Shown here: piece by piece, positions 32,637 to 40,156 of the stretch
How positions within the stretch are numbered: the stretch's first letter is position 1
Layout of the letters: each line of letters starts with the position of its first letter
Source of the DNA: Zwartia panacis
GTDB taxonomy: Bacteria; Pseudomonadota; Gammaproteobacteria; Burkholderiales; Burkholderiaceae_B
Direction of reading: 5' to 3'
Assembly (NCBI RefSeq): GCF_030410395.1
Contig: NZ_JAUHHF010000001.1
Coordinates: 310,001 to 374,000 of the forward strand
DNA: 64,000 bases
Program-made: the position numbers and the translations under genes
Notes under the pieces: generated by a model
Database searches by the model: none
The model's input: only the letters and a program-made list of their open reading frames with translations
What the model was told of the DNA's origin: nothing

Positions 32637-34625
32637 ATGACCGCGACCGCGAATCAAACGAACCTGCGGAATATAGTGGAGTCCATTCGGGAGCCTGAGT
32701 CTGCTGGCGCCCGGATGTCAATCGGCCGTAATTACCGGCTCGGTGTCAGGCTGGTGTCTGTAGCCTTGACCACGCTTGTATTTGGACTGACCATGGTGAT
32801 GGTCACGCTTTGGCTATCATGGGCACTCGAAGGCGCTGCCGCGGCGATTAACGACACGGGGAGTCTACGCATGCAGTCTTTGCGCGTGGGCTTGCTGATG
32901 ACCGAACAGCCGGTTTCCCAAAAAGAAATTGTCGAACGCGCAAGTTTTTTTAATAACACCTTGCTCGCACTGCGCGAGGGGGATCCGCAGCGACCGATGC
33001 GCCTGCCAAAGTCCGATGCTGTTCAAGAGCAGTTTGAGCGCGTACGCTACATGTGGATTGAACAGTTACAACCTGCACTCATGCGTGTTGAATCAAGTCT
33101 GGGGCAGGATCGCGCATCGATTCAATCTTATCTCGAGGATTTGCCAGAGTTCGTCAAGCAATCCGATACGCTGGTTTCCTTGATTGAAGCGCAAAATGCC
33201 AGGGATACAGCATTGTTGCGTGGCTCTCAGATGGCCGTGATTGTTTTGATGATTGCGGGCTGTGTGGGTATTGTTTATTTACTGTACGGATGGGTCATCA
33301 GACCTGTCGAATCACTTCGTCTGGGTATTGCTCAAATGTCCACTCGAAACTTCGCTTACAGAGTGCCTGTGGAGGGAGGTGACGAGCTTGGGGAGCTTGC
33401 GCGGGGATTCAATGATATGGCCTCTCAGCTCAGCCATTTGTATCGTGATCTGGAACAGAGAGTTGAGGAAAAAACGCAGCAACTGGCCCAGCAAAATCGC
33501 GAAATTTCGACCTTGTACGAATTTTCCGCCTACTTGAGTCAGGCAGGGGATCTTGAGCAGCGGTGCCAAGGATTTCTGGCGCGTTTGATCGAATATTTCT
33601 CAGCTGATGGTGGAACTGTCAGGATTTTGGATCCGCGTCAAAAGAACTTGCATTTGACTGTCCATCAGGGACTTTCGCTTGATTTCGTCAAACAAGAACA
33701 GTGTTTACATGCAGGCGATTGTTTATGTGGAGAGGCTTCTGAAAAAGGTGTCATGGTCTTGCACGATTTTCGCAAATTGCCACAGGAGTTTAGTTTGCGA
33801 TGCCGCGAGGAAGGTTTTACGGCGATTGCCATTGCGCAGATTATTCATGCAGGACAGCAGTTAGGTAGCTATACCTTGCACTTTCAGGAACCTCGGGATT
33901 TTTCCGCAGACGATAGGCGTCTGTTCAATACTTTGGGTCAGCATTTGGGTGTCGCGATCGAAAACCAGCGACTGCTCGCCCGAACGCGTGAGCTTGCGAT
34001 CGCCGAGGAGCGTAACCTCATGGCTCAAGGATTGCACGACTCGATTGCTCAAGGATTGAATTTTCTGAAGCTACAGGTTCAGATGCTGGAGGATTCAATC
34101 GCGAGAGGTAAAGATGATGAGGTGAAGGAGGTCATTCAGTTGATTGAGCTTGGCGTGCGCGAAAGTTATGATGATGTGCGCGAGCTCTTGACGAATTTTC
34201 GAATCAAACTCGATGAGGGCGATATCGTCGAGGCGTTACGAGCATCAGCCGAGCGCTTTAAAAAACAAACCGGCATTGCCGTTTCCGTCCAGGTGGTGCA
34301 TCAGGGTCCTCCCTTGCCGCCAGAGCAGCAGCTACAAATCCTTTTCATTGTTCAAGAGGCACTTTCAAACATTCGTAAACACGCGAATGCGCATCAAGTC
34401 AAAATCATTCTGGATGATCATGACGACTTCAATTTGACGGTTTCTGATGACGGACAGGGCTTTGACATAAAATCTTCGAACGCAAATGAAGAACAGCACG
34501 TGGGTTTAAAGATTATGCGTGAACGAGCCTTGAGGCTACAAGCCATTCTGTCCGTCGTATCTGAGCCAGCATCGGGAACATCCATTTCCCTGAGTCTCCC
34601 TAAAGAAAATCGTACCACCGGTTAG
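32637..34625 (+). CDS. narX: Nitrate/nitrite sensor histidine kinase NarX
   Basis: A 662-residue sensor kinase. It has TM1 (about 35-60), a periplasmic domain whose P-box (AAAAINDTGSLRMQSLRVGL) closely matches the nitrate-binding P-box of NarX/NarQ, TM2 (about 190-210), HAMP, a coiled coil (EEKTQQLAQQNREI), a GAF-like central module, and a HisKA_3 core with His in GLHDSIAQGLNFLK. The ATPase domain follows (DDGQGFDIKS). The central module has a Cys group (QCLHAGDCLCGEA plus a later Cys), as in E. coli NarX. ATG 32637 is used; TTG 32619 and ATG 32715 are alternatives. Two bases separate narX from the GTG preceding narL. Confidence 0.93.
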   Translation: MTATANQTNLRNIVESIREPESAGARMSIGRNYRLGVRLVSVALTTLVFGLTMVMVTLWLSWALEGAAAAINDTGSLRMQSLRVGLLMTEQPVSQKEIVERASFFNNTLLALREGDPQRPMRLPKSDAVQEQFERVRYMWIEQLQPALMRVESSLGQDRASIQSYLEDLPEFVKQSDTLVSLIEAQNARDTALLRGSQMAVIVLMIAGCVGIVYLLYGWVIRPVESLRLGIAQMSTRNFAYRVPVEGGDELGELARGFNDMASQLSHLYRDLEQRVEEKTQQLAQQNREISTLYEFSAYLSQAGDLEQRCQGFLARLIEYFSADGGTVRILDPRQKNLHLTVHQGLSLDFVKQEQCLHAGDCLCGEASEKGVMVLHDFRKLPQEFSLRCREEGFTAIAIAQIIHAGQQLGSYTLHFQEPRDFSADDRRLFNTLGQHLGVAIENQRLLARTRELAIAEERNLMAQGLHDSIAQGLNFLKLQVQMLEDSIARGKDDEVKEVIQLIELGVRESYDDVRELLTNFRIKLDEGDIVEALRASAERFKKQTGIAVSVQVVHQGPPLPPEQQLQILFIVQEALSNIRKHANAHQVKIILDDHDDFNLTVSDDGQGFDIKSSNANEEQHVGLKIMRERALRLQAILSVVSEPASGTSISLSLPKENRTTG

Positions 34626-34629
34626 CGTG

Positions 34630-35283
34630 ATGACTTCTCCCATAAAAGTTTTACTTGTCGATGACCATGCTCTTTTTCGCAGCGGCATCAAGTTATTGTT
34701 ACAGCGAAACCATGATTTCGAAGTCGTGGGCGAGGCGTCTGACGGCATTGAGGGCGTCAAGCGTGCGAAAGCATTGCAGCCTGATGTGGTCTTGCTCGAT
34801 TTGCATATGCCTGGACTTTCTGGTCTGGACGCGATCAAGTTGATTCAAGAAGAGGTCCCTGCTTGCCGTATTATTCTGTTGACAGTTTCAGAAGAGGGCG
34901 AGGATCTCACGACAGCGTTGAAAAATGGGGCGGTTGGCTATCTGCTCAAGAACATTGATGCAGACTTTTTTCTCGATGCGATTCGGCGCGCCATGCAAGG
35001 TGACTCAGTTATTTCCAATGAAATGACAGCTAAACTCGTCGCGAATTTGCGTCGAGGCCATGAACCGATCCCCACCGAAATCAGCAAACTCACCCCGCGA
35101 GAGGGTGACATTCTTTCTCAGCTTGCTTCTGGTTTGAGTAACAAGGAAATTGCCCGAGAACTGAACTTGGCCGAGAGTACCGTCAAAATTCATATTCAGA
35201 GTATTTTGAAGAAGCTGGGGCTATCCAATCGCGTGCAGGCGGCGATTTATGCTGTTGAGAGAGGTTTTGGCATTCAGCACTGA
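34630..35283 (+). CDS. narL: Nitrate response regulator NarL
   Basis: A 217-residue NarL/FixJ-type regulator. The receiver has the acidic pair VDDHALFRSG, phospho-acceptor Asp in VVLLDLHMPG, and conserved Thr/Lys further on. The C-terminal HTH is LTPREGDILSQLASGLSNKEIA plus the recognition helix around AESTVKIHIQSILKKLGL. It is activated by NarX and controls nar operon transcription. ATG 34630 is preferred to the GTG at 34627. Its last 101 bp overlap, on the opposite strand, the 3' end of the convergent Crp/Fnr-family gene. Confidence 0.94.
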   Translation: MTSPIKVLLVDDHALFRSGIKLLLQRNHDFEVVGEASDGIEGVKRAKALQPDVVLLDLHMPGLSGLDAIKLIQEEVPACRIILLTVSEEGEDLTTALKNGAVGYLLKNIDADFFLDAIRRAMQGDSVISNEMTAKLVANLRRGHEPIPTEISKLTPREGDILSQLASGLSNKEIARELNLAESTVKIHIQSILKKLGLSNRVQAAIYAVERGFGIQH

Positions 35284-35977
35284 GTGTTTCAAACGTCACA
35301 TCAAGCTGGGGAGCATGGCGCTTCAGAGCTTCGCCGTCAATGATGGTGATTTTTGTTTTATCTACGATGATACATTTCTCATCGATGAGCTGATGCAACG
35401 CACGGGAAAATGTCTCGGGTTGTAATCCAAGTTTGGATGCTATCGTGCGTTTAGGAAGTGACAGATCGATTTCATGTCCCAGAGTCGAGTTTTGAAGTAA
35501 ATAATCCGCGACTCTGGCGGCGGCGGAGGGTAGATTCACGACCTCGATATCGTGCAGGAGGGTTTCGAATCTTAGGGCCAGACCATTCACTATCTTTTTC
35601 ATAAATAGTGGGTTTGAGGTCATGATACTGAGGAGTGCATCGCGTTCGATATGCACGAGCAACGTGTCTTCGAGCGCCTGGGCATCGATCAGGTACGGAT
35701 GCTCCAGAAACATCACCGCTTCGCCGAAGTGTTGGCCGGTTCCGAAAAATTCAATCACTTTGTCGTGTTCATGGACGCCAGGAATTGAGATTTTGACTTT
35801 CCCAGTCATGACGACGTAAAGACCTGTTGCGCGATCGCCTCGCTTGATGACATAACCGCCCTTTGCCAGTCGCACAATTTTGGAGGCTTGCGCCAGATAT
35901 TCTCTTTCTTTGCAACTGATGTCATCAACAAGTGGTATGTGTTTCAGCAGTTGACTGAGTGATATCTGATGCCCCAT
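35183..35977 (-). CDS. Crp/Fnr-family regulator, Dnr-like
   Basis: A 264-residue regulator with a cyclic-nucleotide-binding-like sensor domain (about 15-130; 'KGGYVIKRGDRATGLYVVMTGKVKI', 'FGEAVMFLEHPY') and a winged HTH ('DLSLPKRTIASKLGLQPETFSRALHQL'). It lacks the N-terminal cysteine cluster of Fnr; only one Cys is near residue 22. It is thus not an oxygen-sensing iron-sulfur Fnr but belongs with Dnr-type heme/NO regulators. The recognition helix contains E-x-x-S-R as in Fnr/Dnr. ATG 35977 is chosen over GTG 35986. About 40 residues beyond the normal end are encoded, mostly opposite the NarL gene. It lies 5 bp after the nrdG stop. Confidence 0.85.
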   Translation of the reverse strand: MGHQISLSQLLKHIPLVDDISCKEREYLAQASKIVRLAKGGYVIKRGDRATGLYVVMTGKVKISIPGVHEHDKVIEFFGTGQHFGEAVMFLEHPYLIDAQALEDTLLVHIERDALLSIMTSNPLFMKKIVNGLALRFETLLHDIEVVNLPSAAARVADYLLQNSTLGHEIDLSLPKRTIASKLGLQPETFSRALHQLIDEKCIIVDKTKITIIDGEALKRHAPQLDVTFETLSAECQNLSQQHKSPPARDWIAPASSKYSEYEF

Positions 35978-35982
35978 TTCTC

Positions 35983-36687
35983 TCACCTATAAGAAAAGGT
36001 TTCAAACAGATCCTTTAAATGACTGAGTGCGAGAGGACTGAGTGAAACATTGCTAGTGTGCGTCCCTGGAGATCTGAAACGCTGTAAGGCATATTCCCTC
36101 ACACCTTGCTGGGACAAGCTTTGCGCTAAATCAATTAATTCGCTTTCAGACAGCCAGTCGGGTGACCAGGTTGTCCTGCACTCAAAATTTCCGCCCCAGT
36201 CCAGTAATATCTCGAGAGACTGTGCTGTTTGCTCGAAGCTTTTGGCCTGTCCAGTCAATTTTTCATAATGGCGTTCAGTCGTTTTAATATCCAATGCGAC
36301 CCATTGAAGTTCTGGAAGGATCTTTTTCAGACGTCCCGGATACATGCCTGCCGTGTGAAGCGCAAGCCCAAAACCTTGTTGTCGGATGTCAAGTGTCATC
36401 TGCTCAAAAAATGGATCACTCAGGGGCTCTCCGCCTGACAATACAACGCCGTCTAATAAAGCAGCACGAGATTTTAAAAAAGAAAGTATTTGTGACCAGC
36501 TTTCAGCTTTCTGACGTGTTTGGAGGTGAGGGTTATGGCAGTAGTGACACCGCCACGGACAGCCTGAGATAAAGACGGTGCTTGCAAGTTTTCCTGGCCA
36601 GTCTACAGTTGAAAAGGGCGTGAACCCTCCAACGGAAGGTCCATCATTTTTACGCTTTGTTTGATTCAGTAAAGAACTGACGCTCAT
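35983..36687 (-). CDS. nrdG: Anaerobic RNR activating protein NrdG
   Basis: A 234-residue radical SAM activase. The cluster motif CPWRCHYCHNPHL (CxxxCxxC) is at about 40-52, followed by VVLSGGEPLSDPFF. The domain resembles PflA/NrdG-type activases. It generates the glycyl radical on NrdD under anoxia. Start ATG 36687 follows AAGGGTG with 9-nt spacing; a GTG at 36696 is in frame. Its 5' end overlaps the small glycyl-radical ORF by 38 nt, consistent with coupled expression. Confidence 0.92.
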   Translation of the reverse strand: MSVSSLLNQTKRKNDGPSVGGFTPFSTVDWPGKLASTVFISGCPWRCHYCHNPHLQTRQKAESWSQILSFLKSRAALLDGVVLSGGEPLSDPFFEQMTLDIRQQGFGLALHTAGMYPGRLKKILPELQWVALDIKTTERHYEKLTGQAKSFEQTAQSLEILLDWGGNFECRTTWSPDWLSESELIDLAQSLSQQGVREYALQRFRSPGTHTSNVSLSPLALSHLKDLFETFSYR

Positions 36688-36832
36688 TGAATTCACCCTT
36701 TTTGCCGATATTGAACGAGCTCACCGGACGGTGATAGCCCATCACTCGTGTCCAGACTTCGCAGCGGGTTCTTAGGTGGTCTGGCGGTAAGTGACTGTTG
36801 TTGATGTTTGATTGGCTTGTGCTGTTTGCCAT
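36650..36832 (-). CDS. Stand-alone glycyl-radical C-terminal segment of class III RNR (split NrdD)
   Basis: A 60-residue ORF whose second half, RCEVWTRVMGYHRP followed by VSSFNIGKKGEFNER, corresponds to the C-terminal glycyl-radical tail of NrdD (the RVxGY motif surrounds the radical Gly, about residue 32). The main nrdD chain stops 18 nt upstream and lacks this tail. The two are in the same reading frame, separated by one TAA and six sense codons, and this ORF has its own ribosome site GAGGAG 9 nt before the ATG. Either the reductase works as two polypeptides, analogous to the GrcA/YfiD spare part of pyruvate formate-lyase, or a nonsense change or sequencing error split it. The intact frame and good ribosome site favour the former. 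Confidence 0.8.
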   Translation of the reverse strand: MANSTSQSNINNSHLPPDHLRTRCEVWTRVMGYHRPVSSFNIGKKGEFNERQFFTESNKA

Positions 36833-36850
36833 GATTGAATGCTCCTCGGG

Positions 36851-38623
36851 TTAGGTGATTTGAGTTTGGTTGCTTGGGTTAGACTGTTTGAGTGATACTG
36901 CTTGACCAAGTTTTTCCTGGGCGATGATTTCAGCATCGCATTTTGGACAAAACTCGTGATGACCGGATAGATATCCGTGTCTTGGACAGATTGAAAATGT
37001 GGGGGTGATGGTCAGGTAAGGCACTCTAAAGTTGCTTAGGGCGCGTCTGACGAGTTGCTTACAGGCTTGTGCACCCGATATCGCCTCACTCATATAGAGG
37101 TGAAGCACGGTTCCGCCGGTGTACTTCGATTGCAACGTTTCTTGCAGGCTCAGTGCTTCAAAGGGATCATCTGTATAGCCCACGGGGAGTTGACTCGAGT
37201 TGGTGTAGTAGGGCTGATCATCGGTACCCGCTTGCAAAATATCTGGCCAACGCTTCTTGTCTTCTTTTGCGAAACGATAGGTTGTTCCCTCTGCGGGTGT
37301 GGCCTCGAGGTTGTAAAGATGTCCGGTCTTTTCTTGAAATTCAGTCATCCGCATTCTGACATGATCAAGAAAGCGTAGGGCAAACTCATGGCCTTGTGGC
37401 GAGGATATATCAAAAGTGTCGTGACTGAAGTTTCTGAGCATCTCGTTGATACCGTTGACCCCGAGCGTACTGAAATGGTTTCTCAGCGTACCCAGATAGC
37501 GCTTGGTATAGGGGTACAGTCCTTCGTCGATGTATTTTTGAATCGTTGTTCTTTTGCGCTCCAAAACATCGCATCCCAAGTTCAAGAGTTCGTCCAGGCG
37601 ATCCATCAGCGCGCCTTCGTTGCCTGCATAGAGATATCCCAGTCTTGCGCAGTTGATCGTGACAACGCCCACACTACCTGTTTGCTCGGCTGAACCAAAG
37701 AGTCCATTGCCTCGCTTGAGCAGTTCGCGCAGATCGAGTTGAAGGCGGCAGCACATTGAACGCACCATATGTGGTTCAAGATCTGAATTGAGAAAGTTTT
37801 GAAAGTATGGCAAACCATACTTGGCCGTCATTTCAAACAATGGCGACGTATTAGGGTGTTCCCAGGGAAAGTCTTTCGTGATGTTGTAGGTGGGGATGGG
37901 AAAGGTAAAGGCGCGACCCAGCGCATCTCCAGCCATCATCACATCAATGTAGGCACGGTTGATCATATCCATTTCTTTTTGCAAATCACCATAAGAAAAT
38001 GGCATCTCAATACCACCGACGTAGGGGATTTGCTCTTTGAGATCTGCGGGACACGTCCAGTCAAAGGTGAGGTTGGTGAAAGGTGTTTGTGTACCCCAGC
38101 GACTCGGGACATTCAGGTTGTAGATCAGTTCCTGCATGCATTGCCGGACTTGTTGATACGTCATTTCATCTTTGCGGATAAACGGCGCCATATAGGTGTC
38201 AAAGGAACTGAAGGCTTGCGCGCCAGCCCATTCGTTTTGAAGGGTTCCCAAAAAATTAACGATCTGACCGATCGCGGCAGACATGTGTTTCGCGGGTGAG
38301 GCCTCCACTTTTCCGGGAACACCGTTAAAGCCTTCCCTGAGGAGTTGACGCAGCGACCAACCTGCGCAGTACCCTGAAAGCATATCCAGATCGTGTATGT
38401 GGAGATCTCCATTGCGGTGTGCATCACCCGATTCGGGACTGTATATGTGGGATAGCCAGTAGTTCGCCGTGACTTTGCCCGCTACATTGAGAATCAGACC
38501 GCCCAGGCTGTATCCCTGGTTGGCGTTGGCATTGACGCGCCAGTCACGTTGCTCGAGATACTCTTCCATCGCTTGTTCAACGTTGACGCTGACGGGAAAT
38601 TGTGTGGTGATTGAAGGATTCAT
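36851..38623 (-). CDS. nrdD: Anaerobic ribonucleoside-triphosphate reductase NrdD, main chain lacking glycyl-radical tail
   Basis: A 590-residue class III reductase chain. Catalytic barrel segments are visible: 'HRNGDLHIHDLDMLSGYCAGWSL', 'ANEWAGAQAFSSFDTYMAPFIR'-type QNEWAGAQAFSSFDTY, and 'VVTINCARLGYL'. Near the C-terminus is the zinc motif CPRHGYLSGHHEFCPKCD. There is no N-terminal ATP-cone. The chain ends about 25 residues after the zinc motif, before the RVxGY glycyl-radical tail, which is instead in the next ORF (36650-36832). ATG 38623 is used because an upstream GTG (38665) lies within a putative NrdR operator. Makes dNTPs from NTPs with formate during anoxic growth; two NrdR-box-like sites precede the gene. 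Confidence 0.9.
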   Translation of the reverse strand: MNPSITTQFPVSVNVEQAMEEYLEQRDWRVNANANQGYSLGGLILNVAGKVTANYWLSHIYSPESGDAHRNGDLHIHDLDMLSGYCAGWSLRQLLREGFNGVPGKVEASPAKHMSAAIGQIVNFLGTLQNEWAGAQAFSSFDTYMAPFIRKDEMTYQQVRQCMQELIYNLNVPSRWGTQTPFTNLTFDWTCPADLKEQIPYVGGIEMPFSYGDLQKEMDMINRAYIDVMMAGDALGRAFTFPIPTYNITKDFPWEHPNTSPLFEMTAKYGLPYFQNFLNSDLEPHMVRSMCCRLQLDLRELLKRGNGLFGSAEQTGSVGVVTINCARLGYLYAGNEGALMDRLDELLNLGCDVLERKRTTIQKYIDEGLYPYTKRYLGTLRNHFSTLGVNGINEMLRNFSHDTFDISSPQGHEFALRFLDHVRMRMTEFQEKTGHLYNLEATPAEGTTYRFAKEDKKRWPDILQAGTDDQPYYTNSSQLPVGYTDDPFEALSLQETLQSKYTGGTVLHLYMSEAISGAQACKQLVRRALSNFRVPYLTITPTFSICPRHGYLSGHHEFCPKCDAEIIAQEKLGQAVSLKQSNPSNQTQIT

Positions 38624-38626
38624 TTG

Positions 38627-38642
38627 ACACTCTATGTTGTGT
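38627..38642. promoter_or_regulatory. NrdR box, proximal to nrdD
   Basis: ACACTCTATGTTGTGT (read on minus ACACAACATAGAGTGT) matches 14 of 16 positions of the NrdR consensus acaCwAtATaTwGtgt. It ends 3 nt before the nrdD start codon. The partner box begins exactly 32 bp further upstream. Confidence 0.75.
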
Positions 38643-38658
38643 TGTTTGATGAATCCTA

Positions 38659-38674
38659 ACACCACATGTTGTGT
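38659..38674. promoter_or_regulatory. NrdR box, distal to nrdD
   Basis: ACACCACATGTTGTGT is a near-perfect palindrome matching the NrdR consensus at about 13 of 16 positions. The box-to-box distance of 32 bp (three helical turns) is the spacing typical of paired NrdR boxes. Confidence 0.75.
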
Positions 38675-38700
38675 TTCAATGAAAAATCATTCGACTTCTT

Positions 38701-39264
38701 TCAAATCGCTTGATTGAGGTCAAGCGTCCTGTGGCCTCTGCGTAACGCCATGTTCATGCCAATCGTGCGAAGCGTTTCTGGGGGAAGAAACTGGGCGTGG
38801 GGATAGATGGACTTTTCTTCCCGATCTGCATGATGCACGTATTTTGTAGCAAACTCATCCAGACACATTGGCGTTGTACCCGGTTTGTTTTCAACAATGT
38901 CTCTGAGCCAATTTTCAATTTCGCTCCACAGCACGCCGAGTGCGACGTGCTCTGTTTCAAGCTCTTGAATAGTGATGTTCAAATTTTTATATGACTCTTC
39001 ACCAAGCGTTGCTGGAGATAAATGCATGAGCGCTGGAAAAAGATCATCTTCTTCGTCCTGGTGATGAAGCGGAGCTGCGATCGTGAAATATCTGAGTACA
39101 GACTCGGCGGCTTCTTGTGCTTTCCTATCGATTCCCTTTTTCTCGATGTGATGCGCGATTCGCTGGGTCAGTGTCGCGAATCGTCTGATTTTTTCATGGC
39201 AGGCTTCGAGTAGTTCGATGGGTGAATCGAAGCCTGCACTGTGAAGGGAAAAAAAATCAGTCAC
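38701..39264 (-). CDS. Hemerythrin-domain protein
   Basis: A 187-residue four-helix-bundle protein of the hemerythrin HHE family. Di-iron ligands are expected in HHQDEEDDLFPALMHL (helix 2), ETEHVALGVLW (helix 3) and YVHHADREEKSIYPHAQF (helix 4), with a further His in LLEACHEKIRRF (helix 1). It may bind O2 or NO. Its start overlaps the stop of the YtfE/NorA-type gene by 4 nt, so it is translated with it, probably under the NorR-controlled promoter. The 3' end of the gene carries an Fnr-box-like sequence near nrdD. Confidence 0.88.
   Translation of the reverse strand: MTDFFSLHSAGFDSPIELLEACHEKIRRFATLTQRIAHHIEKKGIDRKAQEAAESVLRYFTIAAPLHHQDEEDDLFPALMHLSPATLGEESYKNLNITIQELETEHVALGVLWSEIENWLRDIVENKPGTTPMCLDEFATKYVHHADREEKSIYPHAQFLPPETLRTIGMNMALRRGHRTLDLNQAI
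38710..38723. promoter_or_regulatory. Fnr/Dnr-box-like site upstream of nrdD
   Basis: TTGATTGAGGTCAA matches TTGAT-N4-ATCAA at 9 of the 10 defined positions. It lies in the last codons of the hemerythrin gene, 87 bp upstream of the nrdD start, a position suited to activation by the nearby Crp/Fnr-family regulator. Coincidence with coding constraint (Leu-Asp-Leu-Asn-Gln) cannot be excluded. Confidence 0.5.
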
Positions 39265-39959
39265 GCTATGTGGGCCTGTGTCGGAGCCGCTGATCGATCA
39301 GCCATGAAAAGAATATTGTTTTCAAGATGAATGTGTTGCATCAGATCCTCCCTGAGTTGACGTAAACCTGCGTATAGCGCGCGCCAAGTATTGCAGGCAT
39401 CAGCTGGCGCGATGATGTCGTTGGTCAATTGTTCGAGATGCGCGAGCGCCTCACCATGTTGATCATGCTCAAAGCGCATCATTGAGATCGGTGCGGACAC
39501 TTGCGCGGCGCTGGCTCGACGCAGCATTGGAAATAAGATCTGTTCTTCTTTCATCATATGACTTTCAAGCTCTTGCTGCATATCTGAGAGATGATCGGCG
39601 AGACCTTTCGGACAATCGGCGCGCTCTCCGTGCACTTGTTCGACTCGACGCGCAAGTCGAATGAGTTCGGGCAAACCCTCCCTGTGTTGCTGGTGGTACC
39701 TCACCAGAATGTGATCGATTAAGGCGTCGTTGCTCTTCTCATGCCAGGGAGAGTGTGTGGTTTCAGTTTGGGTCGCCATGAGTTTGGCGAGCCGATCGAA
39801 GATCGGTTGAGGGTTGTTTATTTTGCGTCGTTCGAGAGTTTCGCGCAGACTGCGATGACCACCGCAGCAAAAATCGAGTTTGTATTCATGAAAGATTTGT
39901 GTGGCGCCAGGAACGTCGCAGGCGATTGAGCCGATGGAGCGGTCGAGTAGATCAGTCAT
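39261..39959 (-). CDS. norA: Di-iron iron-sulfur-cluster repair protein, YtfE/NorA/ScdA-type
   Basis: A 232-residue RIC-family protein. The N-terminal ScdA domain shows DVPGATQIFHEYKLDFCCGGHRSL, with the paired Cys (CCGGH), and the C-terminal hemerythrin-like domain has HHQ..-type ligands in VRYHQQHREGLPELIR, ESHMMKEEQILFPML, MRFEHDQHGEAL and MQHIHLENNILF. Members repair NO-damaged clusters or bind NO in the cytosol. Start 39959 has AAGGA spaced 7 nt. Divergent from norR with a sigma-54 promoter and three NorR-type operators between them, the norA arrangement of Ralstonia eutropha; norB (NO reductase) is not adjacent here. Confidence 0.9.
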   Translation of the reverse strand: MTDLLDRSIGSIACDVPGATQIFHEYKLDFCCGGHRSLRETLERRKINNPQPIFDRLAKLMATQTETTHSPWHEKSNDALIDHILVRYHQQHREGLPELIRLARRVEQVHGERADCPKGLADHLSDMQQELESHMMKEEQILFPMLRRASAAQVSAPISMMRFEHDQHGEALAHLEQLTNDIIAPADACNTWRALYAGLRQLREDLMQHIHLENNILFMADRSAAPTQAHIA

Positions 39960-39993
39960 GTCATTTCCTTTTATGAGTGTGTATACCACTCAA

Positions 39994-40010
39994 AGCAAAT
40001 GCCATGCCAG
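39994..40010 (-). promoter_or_regulatory. Sigma-54 promoter of the norA/ytfE operon
   Basis: Minus-strand CTGGCATGGCATTTGCT matches the sigma-54 consensus YTGGCACGRNNNTTGCW at all but one position, with GG at -24 and GC at -12. The expected transcript start is near 39984, about 25 nt before the ATG at 39959. It fits NorR being a sigma-54 activator. Confidence 0.85.
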
Positions 40011-40049
40011 TTTGTAACTTATTGAATTAATTCGATTTAATTTTTAATT

Positions 40050-40062
40050 GGTTAAAAATACC
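40050..40062. promoter_or_regulatory. NorR operator 1
   Basis: GGTTAAAAATACC fits GGT-N7-ACC, the NorR core motif known from Ralstonia eutropha. Nearest of three copies to the sigma-54 promoter, 40 bp upstream of its -24 element. Confidence 0.8.
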
Positions 40063-40073
40063 TTTTAATATTT

Positions 40074-40086
40074 GGTTAAAAGTACC
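40074..40086. promoter_or_regulatory. NorR operator 2
   Basis: GGTTAAAAGTACC fits GGT-N7-ACC and differs from operator 1 at a single base. Starts 24 bp from operator 1. Confidence 0.8.
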
Positions 40087-40094
40087 ATTTTTAG

Positions 40095-40107
40095 GGTTAA
40101 TATAACC
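40095..40107. promoter_or_regulatory. NorR operator 3
   Basis: GGTTAATATAACC fits GGT-N7-ACC and is a near-perfect palindrome. Starts 21 bp from operator 2 and ends 49 bp before the norR start, so it may also influence norR itself. Confidence 0.8.
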
Positions 40108-40156
40108 TTATTCATGCGGTCTCTCGCTTTATTCTTACAAAAGCTCAATCACCACG

